DNA from: an uncultured Hyphomicrobiaceae bacterium
Lineage (GTDB): Bacteria; Pseudomonadota; Alphaproteobacteria; Rhizobiales; CAMYJA01
Length of the DNA: 57,482 nt
Assembly: GCA_947258705.1 (NCBI GenBank)
Contig: CAMYJA010000010.1
Span: forward strand, 9,489-66,970
Direction: 5' to 3'
The number at the start of each line of letters is the position of its first letter. Within the stretch, counting starts at the first letter, position 1. The position numbers and the translations under genes are program-made. This document shows, piece after piece, positions 21,447 to 30,891 of this stretch. Under the pieces are notes generated by a model that was not told the DNA's origin, made no database searches, and saw only the letters and a program-made list of their open reading frames with translations.

Positions 21447-23598
21447 TACTCATTCGGTCGCTCTCGGTGCAATGGCGCATGCCCGCGGCAGCTCTGGCAT
21501 GCCAGCACGGCTCCTCCGCCACGCCATTGCCCTTGCCGTCTTTGGATTTCTGGCGCTTGTCGTAATCGCAGAAATATGCATCCGGCAAATGACCCCGATA
21601 CCCCTCTCCCATGCAGCAAACACCTCAACGACGGTAAGCGACCGGAACGGGCAATTGTTGCGAGCATTCACAACCGAAAATGGACGATGGCGGCTCGCGC
21701 TCGATCCGGAGAACGCCAATGAGACATATTTGAACATGCTCCTTGCCTATGAGGACAAGAGGTTTTTCGATCATGGCGGCGTCGACGGCCTCGCTCTCTC
21801 CCGGGCATTATTCCAATTGATCAGCAACGGCCGGATCGTTTCGGGCGCTTCGACTCTGACCATGCAGGTCGCCCGCCTGCTCGATCGGCGTCATGAGCGC
21901 ACCCTGCGGGGGAAAATCCACCAGATCCTCCGCGCCTTCCAGATCGAGCGGAAAATGACCAAGCGCGAAATACTTTCCCTCTACCTGAAGCTCGCGCCCA
22001 TGGGTGGAAATATCGAAGGTGTGCGCGCTGCATCGCTTGCCTATTTCGGCAAGGAACCGGTGCGACTTTCCATCGGCGAGAGCGCATTGCTGACGGCCCT
22101 GCCGCAATCCCCCGAAGCCCGGCGTCCCGACCGCAATCGGGCGCGGGCGGTGCGCGCGCGCAACCGCGTCCTGACACGCATGGCGGACAAGCAGGTCATC
22201 TCTAAAGCCGAGGCCGATCGTGCAAAAGGCGAGACGTTGCGCGGGCGCCGCTATGCTTTTCCGAAACTGGCCCCCCATCTTTCCGAATGGTCCCTCGCGA
22301 GCGCACCGGACCGGCGCAGTTTCAGCCTGACCATCGACCGCGATTTGCAGATGTCGCTTGAAAAGCTCGCCCGGTCCCATGCCCGCAAGCTTGGACCGCG
22401 TCTCTCCGTGGCCATGCTGGCGATCGAAAACGAAACCGGAAATGTGCGCGCCCATGTCGGGTCAGCCGATTATTTCGATGCCCACCGCTTCGGCTCCATC
22501 GATATGACACGCGTGTATCGCTCCCCCGGCTCAGCCTTGAAGCCCTTCATTTACGGACTGGCATTCGAATCCGGTCTCGCCCATCCCGAAACGCTGATCG
22601 AAGACCGGCCCATACGCTTCGGCCCCTATGCGCCCAAAAATTTCGACAATGTCTATCGCGGGACCGTCACCATAAGAAAGGCCCTGCAAACTTCACTCAA
22701 CATTCCCGCCGTTAAAGTCCTCAACGCCGTCGGCCCGAGCCGCCTCATCGGCCGCTTTAGAAAAACCGGCTCCGATCCCCGGCTTCCCCGCCAGTCAGCG
22801 CCCTCTCTCGCCATAGCCCTGGGCGGTCTGGGATTCCGTCTCACAGACATTGCCCGTCTCTATGTCGGGCTCGCGCGCGGCGGTAAAATGATCGACCTGA
22901 AATACGATCTGAACGCAGAGGCCCCCACGGTCGCTGCGGCAAACCGCGCAGGAAAAACTGTTCTGGATCCCATTGCTGCCTGGCAGACCACCGACATCAT
23001 GCGCGGCAGCCCGCCCCCCGAAAACGCCAAGGCCGGAGAGATCGCCTATAAAACCGGTACGTCTTACGGCTTCCGTGATGCCCTTGCCATCGGTTTTGAC
23101 GGCAGGCACACGATTGCCGTCTGGATCGGCCGGCCCGACAGCACCGCAACGCCGGGGCTTACCGGCCGAGCCGCCGCAGCACCCATTCTGTTCGATGCGT
23201 TTTCACGCATATCACGAACGCGAAGCCCTTTCCCGCCCGCACCCGACCCAAGCCTCATTGTTGCCGGCAATGCGCTCCCCCCGCCCCTGCAGCGTTTCCG
23301 CGACGAAAACGCGGGAATTTTCATTGGCTCCGTAAAAACCCGCCCCCTGATGATTGCCTTCCCGCCGGAAGGTTCCGAACTTGAAACCATTCAGACCGGC
23401 GGGAGCGGACAAGCACCCCTGATGCTGCGGGCCGAAGGTGGCATCCTGCCCCTGACATGGCTGGTCAATGGCAAGCCCATTGTTTCAACACCGCATCGAA
23501 GAGAGACGTTCTGGCAACCGGAGGGGCGGGGTTTTGTCGATCTGAGTGTCATAGACGCCAGGGGCAAGGTTGACCGAACAACCATTCGATTGCGATAA
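21433..23598 (+). CDS. pbpC: penicillin-binding protein 1C
   Basis: This bifunctional peptidoglycan synthase has 721 residues. It has one membrane anchor (about 32-55). The glycosyltransferase domain shows EDKRFFDHGGVDG and SGASTLTMQVARLL. The transpeptidase domain has Ser367 in SALK, SLN at 421-423 and KTGTS at 540-544. The C-terminal 90 residues match the PBP1C-specific domain (PPEGSEL... GGILPLTWLVNG). It overlaps the macroglobulin gene by 14 bases, so translation is probably coupled. The pair is thought to repair the wall after envelope attack. Confidence 0.95.
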   Translation: MQPTSTHSVALGAMAHARGSSGMPARLLRHAIALAVFGFLALVVIAEICIRQMTPIPLSHAANTSTTVSDRNGQLLRAFTTENGRWRLALDPENANETYLNMLLAYEDKRFFDHGGVDGLALSRALFQLISNGRIVSGASTLTMQVARLLDRRHERTLRGKIHQILRAFQIERKMTKREILSLYLKLAPMGGNIEGVRAASLAYFGKEPVRLSIGESALLTALPQSPEARRPDRNRARAVRARNRVLTRMADKQVISKAEADRAKGETLRGRRYAFPKLAPHLSEWSLASAPDRRSFSLTIDRDLQMSLEKLARSHARKLGPRLSVAMLAIENETGNVRAHVGSADYFDAHRFGSIDMTRVYRSPGSALKPFIYGLAFESGLAHPETLIEDRPIRFGPYAPKNFDNVYRGTVTIRKALQTSLNIPAVKVLNAVGPSRLIGRFRKTGSDPRLPRQSAPSLAIALGGLGFRLTDIARLYVGLARGGKMIDLKYDLNAEAPTVAAANRAGKTVLDPIAAWQTTDIMRGSPPPENAKAGEIAYKTGTSYGFRDALAIGFDGRHTIAVWIGRPDSTATPGLTGRAAAAPILFDAFSRISRTRSPFPPAPDPSLIVAGNALPPPLQRFRDENAGIFIGSVKTRPLMIAFPPEGSELETIQTGGSGQAPLMLRAEGGILPLTWLVNGKPIVSTPHRRETFWQPEGRGFVDLSVIDARGKVDRTTIRLR

Positions 23599-23828
23599 CA
23601 TATTGATATAAAACAATAATCACTACGTCACCGCTATTCTGCGAGCGGTTGTGACCTTATGTCCCATGTCAAACTGAGTTCTATTCAATTCCTTTAACAT
23701 GCACTAGTTTAAGCCGTTGCGGGAGACGTATCGGCAGAGACGTCGTCGCGAGAAAAACAACAGGGCCAGGCAATGGTCCGGGGCCAACGGTAACGAGCCG
23801 ACGGTCTGTGACCGAGAGGAACCTGGCA

Positions 23829-24818
23829 ATGATATTTGTGAGAGGGCTCGCGGCTTGCGCCCCTGAACGTGGCTTACGTATTAACGACATCGCCGCGCTG
23901 ACAATGCATGGTGTATCAATTCTCCTCTATCTCCTGTTTTTGGCCCCGGTCTTGGCACCGCATATTTATCCCTCGGCCATGCCGGAAAAAGCCGACGATC
24001 AGGAGATCGATAAGGTCGCCCAGGCCCAGGATGCCGGGCACGCGTGGACAGGTCATCGTGAAGGCAGTTATTTCATTGGCGCCTATGGCGGTGTTCCCTA
24101 TACTTATCCGAGCGATGTAAGCGTCCTCCGTCCCAACGGGACGGATTTCACCCTTCATAAAGTCCCTTGGCGCGGGGAACCCTTTAAAAGCCCGGTCTAT
24201 TACGGCGTCCGCATTGCCGGATGGTCGGAGCGGCTACCCTTCGGTGCAATGATCGATTTCACCCACTCAAAGGCAATTTCGGAACGTGATGCCGTCGTCC
24301 GTCAAAAGGGCACGCTCAACAACAAACCCATGGCGCCGAAAGCCCGTATCGACGAAACCTTTCGCAAGCTCGAATTTTCTCACGGCCACAACATGCTCAC
24401 ACTGAACGGTCTCTATCGCCTGCCCGCCCGAATCGGATCCATAAGCCCCTATTTTGGCGCCGGTGCAGGCATCTCGATCCCGCACACGGAAATCCGGCTA
24501 CGCGAAGACCTGACGAGAACCTATGAATACCAATACACCGGACCGGCTTTACAGGCCCTGTTCGGTCTTGAAATCCAATTACCGAAAATGTCGGTATTCC
24601 TCGAATACAAATTCACCTTTGCGGATTATCGCGCACCCCTCACCTATCGCAACGGATCATGGGTCGTGCAGGATCTATGGGCGCAGTTTAACAACTGGCG
24701 CACGGGAAAATCATCAGTTCAAGGAGCTCTATCCACAAGGCTGACGAGCCATCAACTCATTGGCGGTCTTGGCGTAAGGCTGGTAAGGCCGACAACGACG
24801 CGTACAACCTTCAATTGA
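23829..24818 (+). CDS. outer-membrane beta-barrel protein
   Basis: The 329-residue protein has an N-terminal hydrophobic segment (about 25-47), probably a signal sequence or anchor. The rest is an alternating-strand domain rich in aromatic and glycine residues (YFIGAYGGVPY, PYFGAGAGISIPHTE, FLEYKFTFADYRAP). This is typical of eight-stranded lipid A-modifying or OmpA-like barrels. It ends at TRTTFN, with a terminal aromatic residue near the end. The start at 23829 has GAGGAA upstream; an in-frame ATG at 23808 does not. The function is not assignable. It is on the same strand as pbpC but 230 bases away. Confidence 0.72.
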   Translation: MIFVRGLAACAPERGLRINDIAALTMHGVSILLYLLFLAPVLAPHIYPSAMPEKADDQEIDKVAQAQDAGHAWTGHREGSYFIGAYGGVPYTYPSDVSVLRPNGTDFTLHKVPWRGEPFKSPVYYGVRIAGWSERLPFGAMIDFTHSKAISERDAVVRQKGTLNNKPMAPKARIDETFRKLEFSHGHNMLTLNGLYRLPARIGSISPYFGAGAGISIPHTEIRLREDLTRTYEYQYTGPALQALFGLEIQLPKMSVFLEYKFTFADYRAPLTYRNGSWVVQDLWAQFNNWRTGKSSVQGALSTRLTSHQLIGGLGVRLVRPTTTRTTFN

Positions 24819-24901
24819 ACCATATCCACAAGGCCCGAAAATCGCCTTCAAAAAAACCTTCTTAACCTTCATACATAGCAAAATTTATTCGTAGAGGTCA
24901 T

Positions 24902-25807
24902 ATGGGACAGTCCATTGCTATAATGAACACCAAGGGAGGGGTTGGAAAATCGACTCTTGCGATGGCCATTGCCGAAACGGCTTCTGTATATCATAACAAA
25001 AGCGTTCTCATCATCGATTCAGATCCGCAAACCAGCATGAGCGTCATGATGATGCCGGTGCACCGCTGGGAAGAACTTGAGCGTGATAGTAAAACGCTGG
25101 TTCATTTTCTTGCTCAAACCGTTCTCGGCGATGAGAAGCTCGACTGGAAACAGTTTGTCGCCTCCGAAGTTTCCGACGTCGACGAAGCCTCCTCCGTCTA
25201 TCTGATGCCAAGTCACATGGAGCTTTCGTTATTCGAACGGGCCGTTTCAGAAGCCAACCACGCGCGCGCGCTCCGCGAAACCGTCAGCGAATTGCTTGAT
25301 GAGGCCAGGGAATTATTCGACCTGGTCATCATCGACTGCCCCCCCGGCATTTCCATTCTGACCGAAATCTGGCTGCGCGAGGCAGACTATTATCTGCCGC
25401 CCACTAAGCCCGACTATCTCTCGGCACGGGGGCTGGCCATACTGGGACGGTTCCGTCAACTCTATCCGAACATGAAATTTTCCAAAATTCTCGGCGTCGT
25501 CATTAACATGAAAGACCGGCGCTCGCCCATCGATCAGGAATGGCATGGGCGCATCGCTTCGCTACAGGAAAACAAGTGTTTCGTGACAGCGATACCGCGC
25601 CGCGCCCACATTCAGAGAGCTGCGGACTTCAACGATAGCAAGCGCAGCTACGCCTCTAAATACCCCGCCGATGCTGGCAAGTCATTGCGCGACCTCGTGG
25701 AAGAAATATTGGAGCGTCTGGCACAAGGGGCCGACGATGACGGCAATAAATTCACCGATGCCGACGAAGAGCTGGCAACGGAGAAAACCGCAAAACCGGT
25801 CAGTTAG
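24902..25807 (+). CDS. orphan ParA/MinD-family ATPase
   Basis: The 301-residue P-loop ATPase starts MGQSIAIMNT and has the deviant Walker A KGGVGKST at residues 11-18. It also has the switch aspartates (LIIDSDPQTS, VIIDCPPG) and the ParA-type KPDYLSARGL segment. GAGG sits five bases before the ATG. No parB gene or parS-like repeat is adjacent, so this is an orphan ParA, of the type that positions protein complexes rather than DNA. It converges on the double-ATPase gene with 14 bases between the stops. A functional link between them is inference. The C-terminal 30 residues are acidic and low in complexity. Confidence 0.88.
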   Translation: MGQSIAIMNTKGGVGKSTLAMAIAETASVYHNKSVLIIDSDPQTSMSVMMMPVHRWEELERDSKTLVHFLAQTVLGDEKLDWKQFVASEVSDVDEASSVYLMPSHMELSLFERAVSEANHARALRETVSELLDEARELFDLVIIDCPPGISILTEIWLREADYYLPPTKPDYLSARGLAILGRFRQLYPNMKFSKILGVVINMKDRRSPIDQEWHGRIASLQENKCFVTAIPRRAHIQRAADFNDSKRSYASKYPADAGKSLRDLVEEILERLAQGADDDGNKFTDADEELATEKTAKPVS

Positions 25808-25821
25808 GCGCAGGGCACCAA

Positions 25822-28800
25822 TTATCGGACATCGAACAGTTTTAGCTGTTTCTCGTCATGCCCCTTGGTCTCGCGTGCGAGTTGCTCGATCCGGTCAAAC
25901 GGTACCTGGTCGGCCTGAATTAGCGAGCGCTGTGATTTCATCGGGCAGACAACACCCTCCTGAATGAGATGAAATTCACCAACGGTCTGATTGGGCAGAA
26001 CCATTGCCGGATCGATGCCGCTATCCGATGCAAAGGCCGCCTTGAGCTTTTTCAGCGCCGTGTCTTCCCGGACCTTTCCGATAAACCAGGACGTTACCTG
26101 ATCGCGCGATTTATAATCGAGATCACCCGGAGATTGCGTGGCGAGAACCATGCCCACACCGGCCGAGCGTGCCCGTTTCATAAGACTCTCAAGCGGCTCC
26201 TTGGTCGCAGGTTTTGATGCTGACGGTATATAGAGGTCCGCCTCATCGAACATGATAACCGCCTGAAGCTCATCATTCGGATTGCGCTGACAGAAGCGTA
26301 AAGCTTCAGATAGAAATTGCGCAACCCAGAACAGGATATTCTGATTGTCGCCGAGGAAGCCCGTATAAATGACGGAAAGCCGCGTTCTTCCAGGACGGGC
26401 ATGGGGCCCGATGCCAAGCAGCGATTCCATCCGCAACGGCTCGCCGCCGCCTTCGAACAGAGCAAGATTGCGGTGCCTCAGCGAATCCAGTTGAGCGACA
26501 AGATCGCGGCGCAACCGGCCGCTAGGGTCCATGCGCTGCGTCAATTCGACAAGCTCCATATCTTCATTTTCCAGAAGATAGATGAGATCCGCCAATGTCA
26601 CCTCCGAGAGGCTTTGTGCTCCAAGAAGGTTGAGCGCAACGGACAGAATGCCGCCCTGCCGCTGATGAGTCGCCGATTTCTTCAAATGCAGCATGTCCGC
26701 AAGGGCCGCCGCAGAGACATTTGCCAGTTGCTGTCGTTCATGCTCGGGGAGCTCGCCGATACCACTCGGCAACAATGTTATACTGATCGGCCGCCCCGAG
26801 GTCCGCCCCGGCGTATACACGGCCACGTCTATGCTCGATCCGAGGTCTTCGCGCAGGACCACGCGCTCGCCTTGCTCATTGTCTTCCGCGCGCCAGACAT
26901 CGGGATTGGCATAAGAACAAAGATCGCCTTTGCGGTCGATAAGCACCACCGGCGTCCCCGACATCAGCAATTGTTCGATAACCGAAAGTGCAAGCGTTGT
27001 CTTGCCGGATCCGGATCCGCCGAGCACGGCCATATGCCTCTTGAGTACATTCTTCGTCAAATGCAGGGATTGCTTCAGCCCCGAGAGCGCGGTTCCGACA
27101 AAAAGCCCGCTATCGCCAGCCGCGGCACCGGTCCCGTTTGCAGTCTTACCCGAGGTCTCGAAGGACAGATGTGCAAGACCGTCCGCATGCGCATCTTTCT
27201 CACCGGCTGCATCGTCCGGTTCGGGACCCAGATCCTCCGGCAGCTCCTCATCCTTGTCGTTTCGTGCATCTCTGTCGTCGGTATCACCGGATTTACGTCT
27301 GCCGATCAACCCTGAAACGAAAGGAATTCCCCAGCGCGAACGCTCGGCAGTATCCTTCTTCTCGCCAAAGTTTTCATCATCGGACGTCTTGATCGCCGGA
27401 CCCCCGACGATTTGCGACCGGGCAAGTTTCAATGGTGTCTCTCCATCTTCGGACACATCGCGTTTGTCCGAGATCGAGGTCACCGAAGCGGTGTCGCGAT
27501 CAGGTTGTTCTCCGATAAATTGCGCCCCAGCCGATCCGGCCACAAGGTGCATGAGCTGCAATATTGAAGGAAGGCTGCCAAGGGGCATGAACTCGCGCAG
27601 CCATCCCGTGAAATCACCCGTCGACCCATGACGCTTGTGAAATTCGAGTAATGACAATATCCGCTCCAATTCATATAGCGGGACGACTAGGCGTCGCCCG
27701 CCTTCGGATAAAAAGCGGCGAATACTCTGTCCCGTCGCGCTGCGCACGCTCGGCGGAAAATCCACCGTGCGCAAAATGATAGGCGGCTTGCCTTCACGGC
27801 TTTGCAGAACCTTTTCGACTTGCCGTTTGAGCGCGCCACCCTGACTGCCCTTGTTGCAGACGAACAATCGCGTCTCGATGCTCTCGCCTGACCGGTAAGT
27901 CACGGTCAGATCTGCCGCAACAAGCTCAACCAGCCAGTCCACATTGTTAAAGACAACGTCGAATTCTCCGCCATTTTCCACGCTCAGCAACCCAAGCGCT
28001 CTGGTGAAGACCGACATCAGGTCTTCTTCCTCTTCTGGAATGGCCGGCTCGAAATCATGGAGATGCTGGTCCCAGAGCTCTGAAATACCGACCCGCTTCG
28101 TCTGTGCAGAACCTCCGTGGCCACCCTGAGATATTCCCTCTTGCGGCTCCGACTGATCCTCGTCCACCACATCCACGTGCGACAGGCCTTTCCAATGGCG
28201 CTCGGCCGTTTCCAGCAGACGTCTCGTCGTGAGCCCTGCCACCTCGTCAAAAAAAGCGTCGTCGAATACGTCCTCGCTACCGGAACCGCCTGAGCTGTCC
28301 GAAGAAAGGCCCGAAGCTTCGAGTCGGCTGGCAATGATCAGCCTTGCTTCGCTCGTCGATCGCGCCTCTTCAAGCCTAACCGGTCCGGATTTCTCAATCC
28401 TGTCCGTGAAGGACTGGGGCAGAAACTCACGTGTCTCAAAATAAAAATCGTCGAGACATGAAATGATGACAATCGACGACGGCACCCTGTTTGCGATTTG
28501 TATCAGGTCCCGAACGGCTTTTTGAAAACGCTCCTCGGCATCGTCGAAAAATCTCAAATCCTCGACCTGATCTATGGCGAACACAAGCGCCGCACCATCG
28601 ACCGCATGCATGATGCGGCCGAGAGATTCGATGATCTCGAAGGCTCGGCCTTCGCCATCGTTCGGATCCAGCGCCCCCACCGCGGCGCGGCTTATTTCAT
28701 TGAGCGGCCGTCCATAGAGATATTGCCTGACCCGCTGGTCGATCCGGGGATCGCTCCGCTGCATATAGAGGAGCGCGCGCACAATATTGATATCGAGGTC

Positions 28801-29376
28801 GAGCTCGGCGATTTTCTCGGAAGCGACGATTTCATCAGCAATTTCGATGACCAATTGCGCCAGCGCATCCGGTTCGAATTCGCATTCGCGGAGATCCTCG
28901 AGCGCCTTGTGATCGATCAGGCCTGCATCCTGTACCAGCCGGTTGGAAAGCCGCATCAGGCTTGATGCGCCCGGATCGACAGGATCATATGGCTTCTCAA
29001 GAGAACTGATGAGACGGCGCAGAAAATAATCGGCATAATTCAAAACATCCGGCGTCATCTGGGCATAGCCGAAATAGCCGCGCCCATCGCCATGCGCCTG
29101 CGTTCTCAAAGCCCTGAGAAGATGGGTCTTGCCGGCCCCCGATTGCCCGTGAAAAAGAAGCATGCGCGAAATGGAGCTACCCTTCCCTTCGCGAACGGCC
29201 TCTAAAAGCTCATCGAATTTCGCCCTCGCGGAAGCATGCACATCGGCCACATCATGTGGGTCAAGCCGCCAAATGTCGTCCTCCCACGTAATCGAATGTT
29301 CGAAAACATGAGCAGGTCGCCCGGTACCCTGCGAGGTGTGCGCCTCCATCGCCATACTTGTCTTAACCCTCTTCAT
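25822..29376 (-). CDS. giant fusion: AAA-type ATPase plus HerA/FtsK-like ATPase
   Basis: This 1184-residue protein has two P-loop modules. The N-terminal one has Walker A GQSGAGKT (about 77-84) and Walker B ALVFAIDQVED (about 265). A middle region (about 440-600) with an FNNVDWLVELVA segment is unassigned. A long acidic/basic low-complexity linker (about 640-765) follows. The second module has Walker A GGSGSGKTT (about 785), Walker B VIMFDEADLYIP (about 1042) and sensor-like ATQSPGDLDYKSRDQ (about 1080), as in HerA/DUF87 translocases. The start is uncertain (TTG 29385, ATG 29376, ATG 29355). I cannot name a characterised homologue. A role in defence or DNA transactions is possible but unproven. 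The 345-residue unknown lies just upstream on the same strand. Confidence 0.85.
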   Translation of the reverse strand: MKRVKTSMAMEAHTSQGTGRPAHVFEHSITWEDDIWRLDPHDVADVHASARAKFDELLEAVREGKGSSISRMLLFHGQSGAGKTHLLRALRTQAHGDGRGYFGYAQMTPDVLNYADYFLRRLISSLEKPYDPVDPGASSLMRLSNRLVQDAGLIDHKALEDLRECEFEPDALAQLVIEIADEIVASEKIAELDLDINIVRALLYMQRSDPRIDQRVRQYLYGRPLNEISRAAVGALDPNDGEGRAFEIIESLGRIMHAVDGAALVFAIDQVEDLRFFDDAEERFQKAVRDLIQIANRVPSSIVIISCLDDFYFETREFLPQSFTDRIEKSGPVRLEEARSTSEARLIIASRLEASGLSSDSSGGSGSEDVFDDAFFDEVAGLTTRRLLETAERHWKGLSHVDVVDEDQSEPQEGISQGGHGGSAQTKRVGISELWDQHLHDFEPAIPEEEEDLMSVFTRALGLLSVENGGEFDVVFNNVDWLVELVAADLTVTYRSGESIETRLFVCNKGSQGGALKRQVEKVLQSREGKPPIILRTVDFPPSVRSATGQSIRRFLSEGGRRLVVPLYELERILSLLEFHKRHGSTGDFTGWLREFMPLGSLPSILQLMHLVAGSAGAQFIGEQPDRDTASVTSISDKRDVSEDGETPLKLARSQIVGGPAIKTSDDENFGEKKDTAERSRWGIPFVSGLIGRRKSGDTDDRDARNDKDEELPEDLGPEPDDAAGEKDAHADGLAHLSFETSGKTANGTGAAAGDSGLFVGTALSGLKQSLHLTKNVLKRHMAVLGGSGSGKTTLALSVIEQLLMSGTPVVLIDRKGDLCSYANPDVWRAEDNEQGERVVLREDLGSSIDVAVYTPGRTSGRPISITLLPSGIGELPEHERQQLANVSAAALADMLHLKKSATHQRQGGILSVALNLLGAQSLSEVTLADLIYLLENEDMELVELTQRMDPSGRLRRDLVAQLDSLRHRNLALFEGGGEPLRMESLLGIGPHARPGRTRLSVIYTGFLGDNQNILFWVAQFLSEALRFCQRNPNDELQAVIMFDEADLYIPSASKPATKEPLESLMKRARSAGVGMVLATQSPGDLDYKSRDQVTSWFIGKVREDTALKKLKAAFASDSGIDPAMVLPNQTVGEFHLIQEGVVCPMKSQRSLIQADQVPFDRIEQLARETKGHDEKQLKLFDVR

Positions 29377-29430
29377 GAACAGCAATTTTCATAAGTTAAT
29401 CGCCGCTAGCCCCATAACTTGTTTTTGTTT

Positions 29431-30468
29431 TTAATCATCGACACGAATGAAATGCCATTCGGTGTTTTTATAATTCACGACCGAGGCCTTGAGATCGGCC
29501 ATATTTTTCCGGTTTCGCAAATCGGCATTGAGTAAATTGACATGACCCGCTCGATGCGCTTCGGCCAGAAGCGTCTTGAAGCGCCCTTCGTTCAACCCGA
29601 GTTCGGGGCGCTCCGAACGAATCGATTTCCATACATGAGAGATATATGCCCTGCGGTTTCCCGGCCAGCCCTTTGCGCTTTCTTTCGCCATTGTGTGGAC
29701 GACCACCGAAAATCCCTTGAGATCGCTCGAAAAGTCTGATCGGGCCTGGTCAATATCCTCAAGTGGCGCATCCATCAGTTTCCTCAACACCGCATCCCGA
29801 AGCGCGGCCAGGCCGGTTCCGGTCGCCCCGGCTTTTTCCGCGGCGATTTGGGCGATCAGAAGATTGTCATTGGGAAAGTCCCGCGGCCGGCTCAACAACT
29901 GTGCGGCAATTAGCCTGCCGGTCGGTCCCGGCAGTTTGAGGCGCCCCTTTGCAATATTCTTGAATTTCGCCCCGAAGCCCTGCTCAAGCGCCAATCCGGC
30001 AAGCTGATTGCGCAAAGATGCGGCGCTTTGGGAAGGTTTGGCGGGCAAACCATATTCCGACTGAACAATTGCATGACGGAGACCGCCGATTTTCTCAAGA
30101 GCCCTTGTTTGCGCCTTGCCCGCTTTCGCCATGCCCAAAGACCGGGCGATCAAATCCCTGTTCTTCAGCCTCTCCCATACCGGGCGGCCCTTGATTTTCT
30201 GTCCGAGGAACAATTCGACCGCTTCCAGCCCGCCCGGACCCGCAGCGACGGTTTTCCGTACACCGGGGAGAAGCAGTCCGGCCCTGACAAGCCCGCTCAA
30301 TTCATCATCGCATCGCTTGCGCCGTTGCGCGGGGCTCAGGCTATGATCTACAAAACAGGCCAAATCCCGACGCACGGCATCAACGCCCACCCCCATGCCG
30401 TTCTCGCATAAGGCGCGCAGTAAAATGAGATGGCGAATCGTATGCGTGCTGGTCTCTGGCTTTGCCAA
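29431..30468 (-). CDS. unrecognised protein, probable partner of the fusion ATPase
   Basis: The protein has 345 residues if it starts at the TTG at 30468, where GGAGG lies six bases upstream. An in-frame ATG at 30582 would add 38 residues, including a CTQC pair, but has no ribosome binding site. The N-terminus (THTIRHLILLRALCENGMGVGVDAVRRDL... ELSGLVRAGLL) looks like a winged-helix DNA-binding fold. The centre is helical and basic. The C-terminus (GRFKTLLAEAHRAGHVNLLNADLR) looks like a second small helical domain. No membrane segment or catalytic motif is seen. It ends 54 bases before the fusion ATPase start, so they form a likely operon. I do not recognise the family. Confidence 0.75.
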   Translation of the reverse strand: MAKPETSTHTIRHLILLRALCENGMGVGVDAVRRDLACFVDHSLSPAQRRKRCDDELSGLVRAGLLLPGVRKTVAAGPGGLEAVELFLGQKIKGRPVWERLKNRDLIARSLGMAKAGKAQTRALEKIGGLRHAIVQSEYGLPAKPSQSAASLRNQLAGLALEQGFGAKFKNIAKGRLKLPGPTGRLIAAQLLSRPRDFPNDNLLIAQIAAEKAGATGTGLAALRDAVLRKLMDAPLEDIDQARSDFSSDLKGFSVVVHTMAKESAKGWPGNRRAYISHVWKSIRSERPELGLNEGRFKTLLAEAHRAGHVNLLNADLRNRKNMADLKASVVNYKNTEWHFIRVDD

Positions 30469-30891
30469 AATCGGCCTCCGGTTCAGATACTCAGGTATAA
30501 TTCGCGATCCATGAGCGCCAATGCGTGATGCTCGGGCACGCTCACGAAAACATTGCGTACAGAACGGCTTAGCCAAAAGCATTCAAATTGATTCTGTCGA
30601 ACCAGGATATGCTCGGGCCGGCGCGAAGGACTTTGGCCCGCAACGCTCTATTTCCAGCATTACGGCTTATGAAAACGAATCAATCCGCCATAGGGCGCAT
30701 TTTGTAAGAAGACAGCCCACCCTCCAAGCCAAAAGCGCAAAACAGGTGCTTCGAGGTCAAAAATAGTGCCGGGCCGTTGCAAAAACACAAAAAAGCCCGC
30801 TCCAGGCGGGCTTTCTTTGCATAATCTCTGAACGGGACCAGATTTGACGGTCCGCCCAGGCAGGGCGCATTAACGAGTAGCGATCACTCTC
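30469..30891. other. intergenic region with a terminator
   Basis: These 423 bases separate two minus-strand genes. The only supported element is the terminator at 30787-30818. The remainder (30469-30780) should contain the promoter of the 345-residue unknown gene. A plus-strand frame in this stretch has no ribosome binding site and is not believed. Confidence 0.45.
30787..30818 (-). terminator. Rho-independent terminator
   Basis: A perfect nine-pair stem AAAGCCCGC/GCGGGCTTT with a five-base loop lies at 30792-30814. On the minus strand it is followed by TTTTTTGTGTTTTT-like sequence. It lies about 80 bases after the stop of the 85-residue minus-strand gene and probably ends that transcript. 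Confidence 0.85.

Noticed and set aside
30521-30766. 81-codon plus-strand frame upstream of the unknown 345-residue gene
   Set aside because: No ribosome binding site, and it overlaps the probable promoter and open N-terminal frame of the minus-strand gene.
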